Assembly: GCA_902386085.1 (NCBI GenBank)
Contig: CABMIA010000056.1
Location: 1 to 9,701 of the forward strand
DNA from: an uncultured archaeon
GTDB taxonomy: Archaea; Halobacteriota; Methanosarcinia; Methanosarcinales; Methanoperedenaceae
Length of the DNA stretch: 9,701 bases
Direction: 5' to 3'
Shown: positions 1 to 6,759 of the stretch, one piece after another
Numbering within the stretch: position 1 is the stretch's first letter
Layout: the number at the start of each line of letters is the position of its first letter
Notes under the pieces: generated by a model
Seen by the model: only the letters and a program-made list of their open reading frames with translations
The model's database searches: none
Told to the model about the DNA's origin: nothing
Translations under genes and position numbers: made by a program

Positions 1-598
1 CCGCGATCAATTTAACCCCTTTCTCCGCAAGGTTAAGGGCCGTAGGCTTACCGACATTTCCAAATCCCTCGATAGTAAGGCGCGCCCCATCCAGGTCAAG
101 GTTGATGTAATCTTTAGCCGCATCCGTGCAGAGCGCTACCCCGTAGCCTGTGGTGCCTATTTCATCAAGCGGTATGCCGCCAAGCTCCCTCGGCAGCCCC
201 ACGCTCCGGGCGATTTCATTGTGGATGTATGCCATGCTTGCCTCATCAGTACCCATATCAGGCCCTGGTATGTACCCCTCAAGATTCTCTATTGCCCGCG
301 CAAAAGCCCTGATAACCTGTTCCTTATCTACTGTCTTCGGGTCTGCTAAAATCCCCGACTTCCCGCCGCCGTGCGGAAGTCCTGCCATGGCATTCTTATA
401 CGTCATAGCGCGGGCAAGCCTCCGGATCTCGGTCGCGGTCACATCAGGCGCCATTCTCACTCCGCCGATTGAGGGACCTGCTGCTACGTTATCAATAACC
501 ACTATGGCTTTCAATTGTATTTTTGGATCATATAAAAAAACAGTTTTTTCAGGCCCGATCTCATCTACAACTTCGAAAACAGTATCTGTAGTTTCCAT
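1..598 (-). CDS. Glu/Leu/Phe/Val dehydrogenase, N-terminal part (runs off left edge)
   Basis: An NAD(P)-dependent amino-acid dehydrogenase that reversibly deaminates an amino acid (glutamate, or a branched-chain/aromatic one) to its 2-oxo acid and ammonia in the cytoplasm. Translating the minus strand from ATG at 598 gives 199 residues without a stop; the 3' end lies outside the window. Visible motifs: GPSIGGVRM near residue 41, the substrate-binding lysine in MTYKNA (K68), the GGGKSG glycine/lysine loop (77-82), the catalytic Asp in GPDMGT (D114), and the Rossmann nucleotide loop GFGNVG (178-183). The N-terminus (LKAIVVIDN..GPSIGGVRM) resembles leucine/phenylalanine dehydrogenases as much as hexameric glutamate dehydrogenases, so substrate is left open. 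The start is backed by a Shine-Dalgarno GGTGAGG about 7 bases upstream. Family assignment is firm; substrate specificity is not. Confidence 0.93.
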   Translation of the reverse strand, partial: METTDTVFEVVDEIGPEKTVFLYDPKIQLKAIVVIDNVAAGPSIGGVRMAPDVTATEIRRLARAMTYKNAMAGLPHGGGKSGILADPKTVDKEQVIRAFARAIENLEGYIPGPDMGTDEASMAYIHNEIARSVGLPRELGGIPLDEIGTTGYGVALCTDAAKDYINLDLDGARLTIEGFGNVGKPTALNLAEKGVKLIA

Positions 599-605
599 TA
601 CTTTT

Positions 606-649
606 CCTCACCCTTTAGGAGTTATTGGTCTGTATGGTAAATTAATATT
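606..649 (-). promoter_or_regulatory. Promoter and ribosome binding site of the dehydrogenase
   Basis: Reading the minus strand, an A/T-only stretch AATATTAATTTA (638-649) is a plausible archaeal TATA box. Transcription starting about 25 bases downstream would begin near 615-620 and give a leader of about 20 bases, which contains a good Shine-Dalgarno GGTGAGG (606-612) ending about 7 bases before the ATG at 598. Spacing fits archaeal promoters; there is no experimental support. Confidence 0.5.
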
Positions 650-730
650 GTGGTGTTGTTCTCAACATTGGCGGGGGGCTGAAGGAGATGCTGCGGATAG
701 GCCCCTGAAGATTTATCTCTGCGATAGTCG

Positions 731-826
731 CCCAAGCCTGAAATGCTTCATTATTCCAGTCAACGATTGCCTGGATCTTCTTTATCTCCTTGACGTCACC
801 TTTGACCGTAGCGAAAATACCCAAAC
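731..826 (-). pseudogene. Relic of a porB 3' end (second copy of the PorB C-terminus)
   Basis: On the minus strand this stretch encodes a PorB-like C-terminal end: LGIF, then KKIQAIVDWN, corresponding to LGRF and KKIEAIADWN in the tail of porB at 1737-1871. At DNA level, 735-790 aligns to 1744-1798 with 46 identical columns of 56 and a single one-base gap. That one extra base sits just after the DWN codons and shifts the frame, so the relic runs on into non-homologous sequence instead of ending. Homology fades above about 826. No intact gene is present. It lies between the dehydrogenase promoter and the antitoxin promoter. I infer a decayed duplicate; an unrelated gene end sharing this motif is less likely given the DNA match. 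Confidence 0.6.
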
Positions 827-840
827 CACCACCAATAGTC

Positions 841-866
841 TTATGTATACGTTATAATAAAACGTA
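841..866 (+). promoter_or_regulatory. Toxin-antitoxin promoter with palindromic operator
   Basis: A TATA-like element TTATGTATA (841-849) lies about 30 bases before the antitoxin ATG at 873, which would put transcription start at or just before the ATG (leaderless or nearly so). Overlapping its downstream edge is an inverted repeat, TACGTT (848-853) and AACGTA (861-866), with a 7-base A/T spacer. The antitoxin has a ribbon-helix-helix type N-terminus, so autorepression from this palindrome is the natural reading. The inverted repeat is seen directly; the binding is inference. Confidence 0.5.
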
Positions 867-872
867 ATCATT

Positions 873-1172
873 ATGAAAACAATCTCCATCCGCTTGCCTG
901 AGCAGTACATCCACGACATCGAAGAAGCCTGCAAGCAAGAAGTCCTAGACAAAGGCACCATGCTACGCAAACTAATAGGCGATGCGCTGCGTGAATATTG
1001 GATCAAGAAAGCCTTTCAATCATATGCAGAGGGAAAAGTCTCTCTCTGGAAAGCTGCAAGGATGGCTGGAATAACATACAGAGGAGCGCTTGAGGAATTA
1101 AAGAAGCGCAACATTCCTTTCAGATATGAAAAAGAAGACCTGGATGCAGATATCAAGTGGGCAATGAAATAG
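873..1172 (+). CDS. UPF0175-family antitoxin (ribbon-helix-helix N-terminus)
   Basis: A 99-residue antitoxin predicted to neutralise the PIN-like toxin encoded directly downstream and to repress their shared promoter. The N-terminus MKTISIRLPEQYIHDIEEAC has the short beta-strand then helix pattern of ribbon-helix-helix DNA-binding proteins. The middle contains the UPF0175-typical segment in which a helix-turn-helix-like stretch (AYxxGKVSLWKAARMAGIT style, about residues 51-70) is followed by a region ending in a charged tail that would contact the toxin. It is an ordinary full-length member of the family. The stop is TAG, followed two codons later in the same frame by TGA (1176-1178). The toxin ATG at 1175 lies 2 bases after the TAG, so the pair is one transcription unit. 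Confidence 0.85.
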   Translation: MKTISIRLPEQYIHDIEEACKQEVLDKGTMLRKLIGDALREYWIKKAFQSYAEGKVSLWKAARMAGITYRGALEELKKRNIPFRYEKEDLDADIKWAMK

Positions 1173-1174
1173 AT

Positions 1175-1696
1175 ATGATCGTAAGCAATTCAGGACCGCT
1201 CATACATCTTGCGAAAATAGACCAGCTTGAACTTCTTAAGAAGTTATTTGGAAAAGTGATTATACCTCATGATGTCGAACTTGAGGTTGTTGATAGGGGA
1301 AAGGAGGAGGGAAATGCGGATGCTTTTATGATTGAGAGCGAAATAGAAAAAGGTTGGATATCAGTAGAATCAGGCAATGGTGCTAAGATAAAAGAAATCG
1401 CAGAGAGTGCAGGCATAGATATTGGAGAGGCATCTGCAATAATGCTTGCAAAAGGAAGAAAATTCCCTATACTTATTGATGATCTTGCAGCAAGGAGATT
1501 CGCCGCTGGTATGGGGCTTGAGGTTGTCGGTTCAATAGGTGTACTGATAAGGTCTGCTAGAATGGGGAAAATACTGAAAAGCGAGGCGTTAGAAGCTCTG
1601 GACAAACTTGCAAGGGTAATGTGGCTCAGCGTTGATATTTATGAAGATGCAAGGAAGGCGATTGAGAGCTTAGAAACTATGAAAAATAATCCATGA
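1175..1696 (+). CDS. DUF3368 PIN-like toxin nuclease
   Basis: A 173-residue predicted ribonuclease toxin of the DUF3368 family, PIN-domain related, partner of the UPF0175 antitoxin upstream. The family signature start MIVSNSGPLIHLAKI is at residues 1-15. Further acidic positions of the metal site are visible: E35/E37 in the PHDVELE segment, E85 in DIGEASAI, and D102/D103 in LIDDLAARR, followed by the typical GLEVVGSIGVLIRSAR stretch. The key residues look intact, so the toxin is probably active. An in-frame GTG at 1157 overlaps the antitoxin, but ATG at 1175 matches the usual family N-terminus. The gene ends 40 bases from the end of the convergent porB tail. Cellular target unknown. Confidence 0.87.
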   Translation: MIVSNSGPLIHLAKIDQLELLKKLFGKVIIPHDVELEVVDRGKEEGNADAFMIESEIEKGWISVESGNGAKIKEIAESAGIDIGEASAIMLAKGRKFPILIDDLAARRFAAGMGLEVVGSIGVLIRSARMGKILKSEALEALDKLARVMWLSVDIYEDARKAIESLETMKNNP

Positions 1697-1736
1697 AAAT
1701 CCGCGATCCGTGTCATCACTGTTCTATAATGAACGT

Positions 1737-1874
1737 TCACTCCAGCCCGAAATGCTTCACATTCCAGTCCGCGATCGCCTCTATCTTCTTCCTCTCCTCT
1801 CCCCCGCCATCCATCGTAAAGACATGATTGAACCGCCCCAGCACATTAAGATACACTTCTACAGCATTCCTCTA
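1737..1874 (-). other. porB: PorB C-terminal extension behind an in-frame TAG (possible recoding)
   Basis: The porB frame meets TAG at 1874-1872 and then stays open for exactly 44 codons to TGA at 1739-1737. The translated extension has normal PorB C-terminal character: VEVYLNVLGRFNHVF, then KKIEAIADWN and a final HFGLE. Reading TAG as an amino acid gives 290 residues, the usual size of archaeal PorB, whereas stopping at it gives an unusually short 245. There is no frameshift or second stop in the extension. Either UAG is decoded (pyrrolysine is the known archaeal route), or this is a recent point mutation (CAG or AAG to TAG) or a consensus error. The sequence cannot decide between these. Confidence 0.75.
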
Positions 1875-2609
1875 GCGCAGATTCCGCACACCTGTAACCA
1901 CGCCGTTCTCCATCTCGTACAGCGGCCACATCGCAGTTTCCACAGCCAGCCTACCCACTTCTATCGTCTTTGAACCCTCGAACTTCCAGCCTGTGCAGCA
2001 GGGCGCGTGCACATGCACATACGTGGGTCCTTTCGTCTCGGCTGCTTTTTTTACCTTTTTCATCAGATCAGGCGCATATGCCACGGATGCTGTCGCGACG
2101 TACGGAGAGCCGTGTGCAGCGATAATGGCAGGCATATTCTTTTTATGCTGGGGATTCCCGAACGAGGCTTTACCCGCAGGGCTCGTGGTCGTGCTGGCAA
2201 ATAACGGGGTTGCGCTGCTTCGCTGGATACCGGTGTTCATATACGCTTCGTTATCCACACAGATATACGTAAAATCGTGTCCCCGCTCAAAAGCACCTGA
2301 GATAGCCTGAAGTCCTATATCAAGCGTGGCGCCGTCCCCGCCGATAGCGATTATTTTTGTGTTGTTCTTTTTGCCGAGAGACTTAAGCGCGGCCTCGACC
2401 CCTGAAGCCACGGCCGCAGCGTTCTCAAAAAGCGAATGCACCCAGGGCACGCCCCAGGCAGATTCGGGATACGGCGTGGTAAAGACCTCAAGACAGCCTG
2501 TCGGGGAAACAACGATGCAGTCCTCCCCAATGGCATCGAGCACGAACTTTCCGGCAAGTGCATCGCAGCATCCTGCACATCCGCGGTGGCCGGGTTTGAG
2601 GAGACTCAT
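1872..2609 (-). CDS. porB: Pyruvate:ferredoxin oxidoreductase (pyruvate synthase), beta subunit
   Basis: The thiamine-diphosphate-binding subunit of pyruvate synthase, which interconverts pyruvate + CoA with acetyl-CoA + CO2 + reduced ferredoxin. Iron-sulfur ligands are visible: C11 and C14 in GCAGCC, C39 in SPTGC, and C204 in APCCTGW. The thiamine diphosphate/Mg motif is GDG (91-93) followed by DNEAYMNTG (119-127). The start ATG overlaps the porA stop (ATGA), and it is last in the porCDAB operon. The frame listed ends at TAG after 245 residues; family members are near 290, and the missing 44 residues lie in the same frame directly behind the TAG (down to 1737). If the TAG is read through, the true gene is 1737-2609. 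All catalytic motifs lie before the TAG. Confidence 0.95.
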   Translation of the reverse strand: MSLLKPGHRGCAGCCDALAGKFVLDAIGEDCIVVSPTGCLEVFTTPYPESAWGVPWVHSLFENAAAVASGVEAALKSLGKKNNTKIIAIGGDGATLDIGLQAISGAFERGHDFTYICVDNEAYMNTGIQRSSATPLFASTTTSPAGKASFGNPQHKKNMPAIIAAHGSPYVATASVAYAPDLMKKVKKAAETKGPTYVHVHAPCCTGWKFEGSKTIEVGRLAVETAMWPLYEMENGVVTGVRNLR

Positions 2610-3793
2610 GCCAGATCCTCCCTGAGATCGCCAAACTCGCTTTCCACAAATATTCCCTTTTCAACAAGTTTTGCCTTATTAAAGATTTTCTTAATCGTGC
2701 TCATAGGAATATCACGCCCTCCGTGCCCGATCATGAAGCCGATAACCGGAACCCGCAGATCGGTGTTATGAAGGCAGGCCTTCACTTCGGTGCACAGGGC
2801 TCCTTCATTCTTTCCGACGGAGATGTTCTTATCAATCGTAACCACAACTTTTGCGTTTTTCAGGGCAGCCCGAATAGCTTCAGCCGGGAAGGGGCGGAAT
2901 GCCCTGACCTTGAGAAGACCAACAGATTCCCCTTCGCTGCGAAGGATATCTATGGTGTCCTTTATCGTGCCTATAACAGAACCCATTGCCATTATGACGA
3001 TTTCGGCATCGTCAAGCGCATAATCATCTATAAGCCCGCCGTGATATCGGCCATAATTGTCCTTAAAATCGCGCGCGACTTCCTCTATCTTATTCAGTGC
3101 CGAACCCATGGCTTTCTCCTGCTTGTACCTGAACTCCGTGTACGTACTCGGGTCTGCGAAAGCCCCGAATGACATGGGGTTCCTGGGGTCGAGCGCGAAC
3201 TCCGGGGAATAGCCTGGCAGGAATTCATCGGTTATGCTCTGCTCAAGTAAAATGACCGGTTCATAAACATGGGAAAGGATGAAACCATCCATGCATGCCA
3301 TTGCAGGCAGCAGGACATCGGGGTCTTCCGCGATCTTATAAAGCTGCGGTACCATATCCGCAGACTCCTGTACATCCTCTGCATAGAGCTGGATCCAGCC
3401 CGTATCCCTCTGCGATATCGAATCCTGCTGGTCGTTCCATATGTTGATTGGGGCTGAAAGCGCCCTGTTCACAACGGTCATAATAATAGGTAACCTCATT
3501 CCAGAGGCATTGAATAAAGCTTCGTGCATCAGCGCAAGTCCCTGCGATGTCGTAGAGGAATATGTACGCGCCCCTGCCGCGCTTGCCCCTATCAGCGCCG
3601 AGATGGCCGAGAACTCGGATTCCACGTTCATGTACTCGCAGTTCATTTCACCGTCAGCCGCGAACTGGGACAGGTCTTCCACGATATGCGTCTGCGGGGT
3701 TATCGGGTATGCTGAGATCACATTGGGTTTGCATACCTTGACCGCATGGGCTACGGCGTAAGAACCTTCAACTACGACCATTCTCTTTCTCAT
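2606..3793 (-). CDS. porA: Pyruvate:ferredoxin oxidoreductase, alpha subunit
   Basis: Alpha subunit of pyruvate synthase; it forms the pyrimidine-binding half of the thiamine diphosphate site and docks CoA and pyruvate. With the start chosen here it has 395 residues, normal for the family. Visible motifs: AYPITPQT (28-35), [17 protein letters not shown] and [16 protein letters not shown] in the first domain, and a C-terminal transketolase-C-like part with [17 protein letters not shown] and [10 protein letters not shown] longer frame begins at 3832, but ATG at 3793 overlaps the porD stop (ATGA), is preceded by GGAGGG, and yields the conserved N-terminus, so it is preferred. The stop overlaps the porB start in the same way, implying translational coupling and matched stoichiometry. 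Confidence 0.95.
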   Translation of the reverse strand: MRKRMVVVEGSYAVAHAVKVCKPNVISAYPITPQTHIVEDLSQFAADGEMNCEYMNVESEFSAISALIGASAAGARTYSSTTSQGLALMHEALFNASGMRLPIIMTVVNRALSAPINIWNDQQDSISQRDTGWIQLYAEDVQESADMVPQLYKIAEDPDVLLPAMACMDGFILSHVYEPVILLEQSITDEFLPGYSPEFALDPRNPMSFGAFADPSTYTEFRYKQEKAMGSALNKIEEVARDFKDNYGRYHGGLIDDYALDDAEIVIMAMGSVIGTIKDTIDILRSEGESVGLLKVRAFRPFPAEAIRAALKNAKVVVTIDKNISVGKNEGALCTEVKACLHNTDLRVPVIGFMIGHGGRDIPMSTIKKIFNKAKLVEKGIFVESEFGDLREDLA

Positions 3794-4050
3794 TTTCCCT
3801 CCAGCACCATCACGATTGCTTTTTTGGGGCACTCGTTGGCGCAGATGCCGCAGCCTTTACAGTATTCATAATCAGGCTCAAAATAGCCATTCTCCAGTTT
3901 GTACACGATCCCTTCCGGGCAGTACATTGCACATATGCCGCATTTGCTGCAAAGCTTGTGATCAAAAACCGGCATGAATGAACGCCATGCTCCTGTCTTG
4001 TTCGCCCGTGTGCTTCCGGGTTTGGTTACTGTTTTAATGACCAGTTTCAT
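3790..4050 (-). CDS. porD: Pyruvate:ferredoxin oxidoreductase, delta subunit (2[4Fe-4S] ferredoxin-like)
   Basis: An 86-residue electron-transfer subunit that relays electrons between the thiamine-diphosphate site and external ferredoxin. Two complete CxxCxxCxxxCP motifs are visible, C34/C37/C40/C44 and C64/C67/C70/C74, each binding one [4Fe-4S] cluster. The N-terminal part, with [11 protein letters not shown] before the first cluster, is typical of PorD. The start overlaps the porC stop and the stop overlaps the porA start, both as ATGA. Confidence 0.95.
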   Translation of the reverse strand: MKLVIKTVTKPGSTRANKTGAWRSFMPVFDHKLCSKCGICAMYCPEGIVYKLENGYFEPDYEYCKGCGICANECPKKAIVMVLEGK

Positions 4051-4592
4051 CTCTGTGCCTCCATGAGGTCAAATGCTGCCTGGATGGCTGCCGCGTTCTT
4101 TTCTCCTACTTTTCCCGGGAACCGCTCCATCACAGCATTTTTTATCGATTCGGGATTTATAAGACCGCTGACGCCTGCAAACGCGCCTATCAATGTGGTA
4201 TTGACTATGGGTTTGCCGATGAAATCCATTGCTAACTTTGTCGCGTCAAGGGTCTTGACAGCAGCCTTTGTTTCAAGCCTGAACGATTCCGCTTTTTTTT
4301 CAGTATTGATAAGAATTATTCCATCTGGCTTGGCCCCTGCAGCCACATTTACAACATCGACCAGGGTCGCATCCTGTACTATCACATAGTCAGGTTCGTA
4401 TATCTGGCTGCGCAGGCGTATCGGTTTCTCGCTCAGGCGCACAAATGCCATGACAGGAGCGCCTCTTCTTTCAACGCCGAAAGCCGGGAATGCCTGGCTG
4501 TATTTCCCATCTTCAAAAGCTGCCACTGCAAGAAGTTCCGCCGCAGTAACAGAACCCTGCCCGCCGCGGCCGTGTATTCGTATTTCCTTCAT
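4047..4592 (-). CDS. porC: Pyruvate:ferredoxin oxidoreductase, gamma subunit
   Basis: A 181-residue gamma subunit, first gene of the por operon. The N-terminal glycine-rich loop [16 protein letters not shown] (6-21) and the [19 protein letters not shown] segment are diagnostic of the 2-oxoacid:ferredoxin oxidoreductase gamma family. Length is normal. ATG at 4592 is preceded by a weak GGTGA about 7 bases upstream. The four-gene split layout (C-D-A-B) is the arrangement usual in methanogens, where the enzyme mainly runs toward pyruvate synthesis for biosynthesis. The clear pyruvate-type operon order and the PorD partner favour pyruvate over 2-oxoisovalerate or 2-oxoglutarate as substrate, but this is not proven from sequence. 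Confidence 0.94.
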   Translation of the reverse strand: MKEIRIHGRGGQGSVTAAELLAVAAFEDGKYSQAFPAFGVERRGAPVMAFVRLSEKPIRLRSQIYEPDYVIVQDATLVDVVNVAAGAKPDGIILINTEKKAESFRLETKAAVKTLDATKLAMDFIGKPIVNTTLIGAFAGVSGLINPESIKNAVMERFPGKVGEKNAAAIQAAFDLMEAQR

Positions 4593-4596
4593 GTTG

Positions 4597-4630
4597 GTTT
4601 CACCGGGAATAACAGATTATATATTTTATC
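4597..4630 (-). promoter_or_regulatory. por operon promoter
   Basis: On the minus strand GATAAAATATATAATC (4615-4630) contains a strong TATA box. A start about 25 bases downstream falls near 4597, giving a leader of only about 5 bases before the porC ATG at 4592. The weak GGTGA at about 4599-4603 would then be outside or at the edge of the transcript. The box is clear; the exact start is inference. Confidence 0.55.
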
Positions 4631-4644
4631 TCGTTTTTAATAAT

Positions 4645-4659
4645 CAATCGTGACGATTG
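4645..4659. promoter_or_regulatory. Palindrome in the por / AAA divergent promoter region
   Basis: CAATCG-TGA-CGATTG is a perfect inverted repeat with 6-base arms and a 3-base spacer. It lies about 15 bases upstream of the por TATA box and about 55 bases upstream of the likely AAA TATA element. Position and symmetry suit a dimeric regulator that could act on one or both genes. No regulator gene is recognisable next to it. Only the symmetry is observed. Confidence 0.4.
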
Positions 4660-4713
4660 GAGTCCACAATTGCATTATGGTATTTATTCTTTACGTTGAA
4701 CCTTTTGAGTAAA

Positions 4714-4738
4714 CTTTATCTAATTCAGTAACCTAATA
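4714..4738 (+). promoter_or_regulatory. Likely promoter of the AAA ATPase (leaderless transcript)
   Basis: CTTTATCTAA (4714-4723) is the best TATA-like element ahead of the ATG at 4739. The spacing would place transcription start at or very near the ATG. No Shine-Dalgarno is present in the last 20 bases (CAGTAACCTAATA before ATG), which agrees with a leaderless message. Confidence 0.35.
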
Positions 4739-6022
4739 ATGAAGTTTAATATGACCGATGATAAACTCTTGATAACCGAACTGGTACTGACTGCATATCT
4801 TTATAACGAATCAGATAAACTCGGGGTGGACGACCTCCCCCAGAAAATACGAAAACATTACTGGAACCAGAATGAAAAAACAGTAAAGCGCCCGATCTAT
4901 GTCACGGAAGGGGATATAAGGACGATCTACGGCCTTGAGAACATTAAGAACAGCACAAAAACACTGCCGTTCCTTGAGTTCGAAGAGTTCGGCTCGCAGA
5001 TAAAACTCACAGTTTTTGACCTTGCCGCAAAATGGCTCACAAAGCAGGCCGAAGGGATCGAAACCATCAACAATAATCCAGTTCTTGCATCCTTTTTTGA
5101 AAACTATGATTCGCTTCCGGTAAGTTATGAAAAAGCAAAAGCTTCGATTATGCCCAAAGAAAGCGGAAGGGAATGGATAAATTCCCTCATCAAATCCGTG
5201 GAATCGGAAAAAGGGTCTGAGGAGATGCTGAAACTTGTTCATATCGTGGCGCCTGAAGACATCAGGCAGAACATCAAAGACCTTGTCCTCACAAAAGAAC
5301 AGGAAAATGAGATCGAAAAAATAACCAAGGCCATCCAGTACCGGGACTACCTGAAAAGGATCGGTCTTCGGGAAATAGGAAAGCTCTTGTTCGTGGGCCC
5401 GCCGGGGACAGGGAAAACCTCAGTCGCCCGCGCCCTTTCAGGGAAGCTCGGGATCCCGATAGTCGAGGTGAAACTTTCGCAAATAGCAGACCAGTACCTG
5501 GGCGAGACTGCCAAGAACATAGACCGGGTTTTCGAGCTTGCAAAACGCCTGAACCCATGCATACTTTTTATCGATGAGTTCGATTTCGTGGCAAAAGCGC
5601 GTGCGACTGATGAACATGCTGCGCTGAAAAGGGCCGTAAATACGCTCCTGAAAGCCATCGATGAAATAAGCCTGGTCGAGCACGGCGTCCTCCTCATTGG
5701 CGCGACGAACCATCCCACGATACTTGACCATGCAGCCTGGAGGAGGTTTGACGAGATAGTGGATTTCTCTCTTCCTGATAAGGATATGAGGAGGAAGATT
5801 CTCGATATCGTGCTGCGGGATATCGAAGGTACTTTTGACACCGAAGAAATAGCAAAGAATACGGAAGGATTCTCAGGGTCGGACCTGCGCCTGATAATAA
5901 GGGAAGCCGTACTCAACGGCCTGGTAACAGAAAGGACAGTACTTTCGCAGCAGGATCTGCTGCGGGGAATAACCGAATTCAATAAGCGGATCCCTCTTCG
6001 TACCATGGATGAAACCGGATGA
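4739..6022 (+). CDS. AAA+ family ATPase
   Basis: A 427-residue ATP-driven remodelling protein of unknown substrate. The N-terminal 150-180 residues are not a recognised domain; they are mixed alpha/beta and largely charged. The AAA module follows: Walker A GPPGTGKTS (220-228), Walker B ILFIDEFD (275-282), sensor 1 GATNHP (321-326), paired arginines in the WRRFD segment (R335, R336) as arginine fingers, and the AAA lid with GFSGSDLRLIIREAV. The GSD-containing lid and sensor resemble the classical AAA clade (proteasomal, spastin/katanin and Cdc48-like), but there is only one AAA domain and no protease domain. No membrane segment is seen. The stop overlaps the ATG of the downstream hydrolase (ATGA), so both are probably made together. 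Confidence 0.85.
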   Translation: MKFNMTDDKLLITELVLTAYLYNESDKLGVDDLPQKIRKHYWNQNEKTVKRPIYVTEGDIRTIYGLENIKNSTKTLPFLEFEEFGSQIKLTVFDLAAKWLTKQAEGIETINNNPVLASFFENYDSLPVSYEKAKASIMPKESGREWINSLIKSVESEKGSEEMLKLVHIVAPEDIRQNIKDLVLTKEQENEIEKITKAIQYRDYLKRIGLREIGKLLFVGPPGTGKTSVARALSGKLGIPIVEVKLSQIADQYLGETAKNIDRVFELAKRLNPCILFIDEFDFVAKARATDEHAALKRAVNTLLKAIDEISLVEHGVLLIGATNHPTILDHAAWRRFDEIVDFSLPDKDMRRKILDIVLRDIEGTFDTEEIAKNTEGFSGSDLRLIIREAVLNGLVTERTVLSQQDLLRGITEFNKRIPLRTMDETG

Positions 6023-6759
6023 AAATAACACTGCTTGGAACAGGCGACGCAGTCGGGACGCCAAAGATAGGCTGTTCCTGTCCTGCGTGCATGGATGCCC
6101 ATGCAGGCGGAAAAAGCAGAAGGCTCCGGTTTTCTATTCTTATTGAGTCCGGAAGCGGAAGAGTACTCATTGATACAAGTCCGGATCTGCGCTGGCAGCT
6201 CCTGAAAAAGGGCATCAGCCGCGTCGACGGGGTTATCTGGACGCATCCTCATTACGACCATTATGCAGGTTTCGGGGATTTCCACAGGGTCCAGAATGGT
6301 GTACATGTGTACGGGCTTAAAAGCACGCTTGACAGTATCTTGAATTACCTGTATTTCATGGAGCCTGTCAGGCATGACATTAACTTTTTTGCACCATTTG
6401 ATTTGATAGACCTCAGGATAACATTGCTGGAAGTTACGCATCCCCCGATTAAGGAATCTGCCGGTTTGATCGTTACTGACGGGAAAAACAAGGTTGTAAT
6501 TACGGGCGATACTTCAAGGTTAATCCCTGAAAAAAGTCTTACGCTGATGTTCGAACCGGATCTTCTAATTGCCAATGCTATCATACCTCCTGTGGGCAGA
6601 ATACCCAAACATATGAATTCCATGGAAGCAATGGAACTCGCATCTGAATTGAAGGCTAAAACTGTAGTGCTGACCCATTTAAGCCATAAGTTCCCTCCCC
6701 ATGAAGAGGCCATTAAAAAATGGCCGCTGGGGTATGATGGCCTGGAGTTTGAGTTTTAG
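6019..6759 (+). CDS. PhnP-like metallo-beta-lactamase-fold hydrolase
   Basis: A 246-residue cytoplasmic metallohydrolase. Visible motifs: the N-terminal strand MKITLLGTGDAVGTPKIG; a CSCPAC cluster (C19, C21, C24) like the structural zinc knuckle of PhnP; the metal-binding THPHYDH (75-81); the bridging aspartate in TGDTS (D164); and THLSH (H220, H223) near the C-terminus. These place it with PhnP-type phosphodiesterases, relatives of tRNase Z. No phosphonate genes are nearby, so cyclic ribose phosphate is not implied as substrate; a small cyclic phosphodiester or nucleotide ester is possible. It is translationally coupled to the AAA ATPase upstream. It ends with TAG; the frame stays open for 58 more codons afterwards, ending in TAG TAA, but GYDGLEFEF is a normal family end. 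Confidence 0.88.
   Translation: MKITLLGTGDAVGTPKIGCSCPACMDAHAGGKSRRLRFSILIESGSGRVLIDTSPDLRWQLLKKGISRVDGVIWTHPHYDHYAGFGDFHRVQNGVHVYGLKSTLDSILNYLYFMEPVRHDINFFAPFDLIDLRITLLEVTHPPIKESAGLIVTDGKNKVVITGDTSRLIPEKSLTLMFEPDLLIANAIIPPVGRIPKHMNSMEAMELASELKAKTVVLTHLSHKFPPHEEAIKKWPLGYDGLEFEF

Noticed and set aside
150..857. 235-codon plus-strand open frame
   Set aside because: It lies antisense to the dehydrogenase gene, whose minus-strand translation has all family motifs; the plus-strand product has no recognisable character.
1157..1174. GTG start for the toxin, 6 residues longer
   Set aside because: The family normally begins at the MIVSNS-type sequence, which matches ATG 1175; the GTG would only add residues overlapping the antitoxin end.
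873..1696. Transposon or insertion sequence carrying the toxin-antitoxin pair
   Set aside because: No transposase, no terminal inverted repeats and no short target-site duplication are visible; the flanking similarity is of porB coding sequence, not element ends.
1730..1739. Perfect 10-base palindrome TGAACGTTCA between toxin and porB ends
   Set aside because: Short, includes the porB TGA itself, has no T-run or second copy nearby; a 10-base palindrome can occur by chance, so it is not called as a terminator or attachment site.
3794..3832. Upstream start for porA giving 13 extra residues
   Set aside because: ATG at 3793 makes an ATGA overlap with porD like all other junctions in the operon, has GGAGGG before it, and begins at the conserved N-terminus.
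5347..6441. 364-codon minus-strand open frame opposite the AAA ATPase and hydrolase genes
   Set aside because: It spans two genes with clear catalytic motifs on the plus strand; its own product is Ser/Arg-rich and motif-free, a codon-bias shadow.
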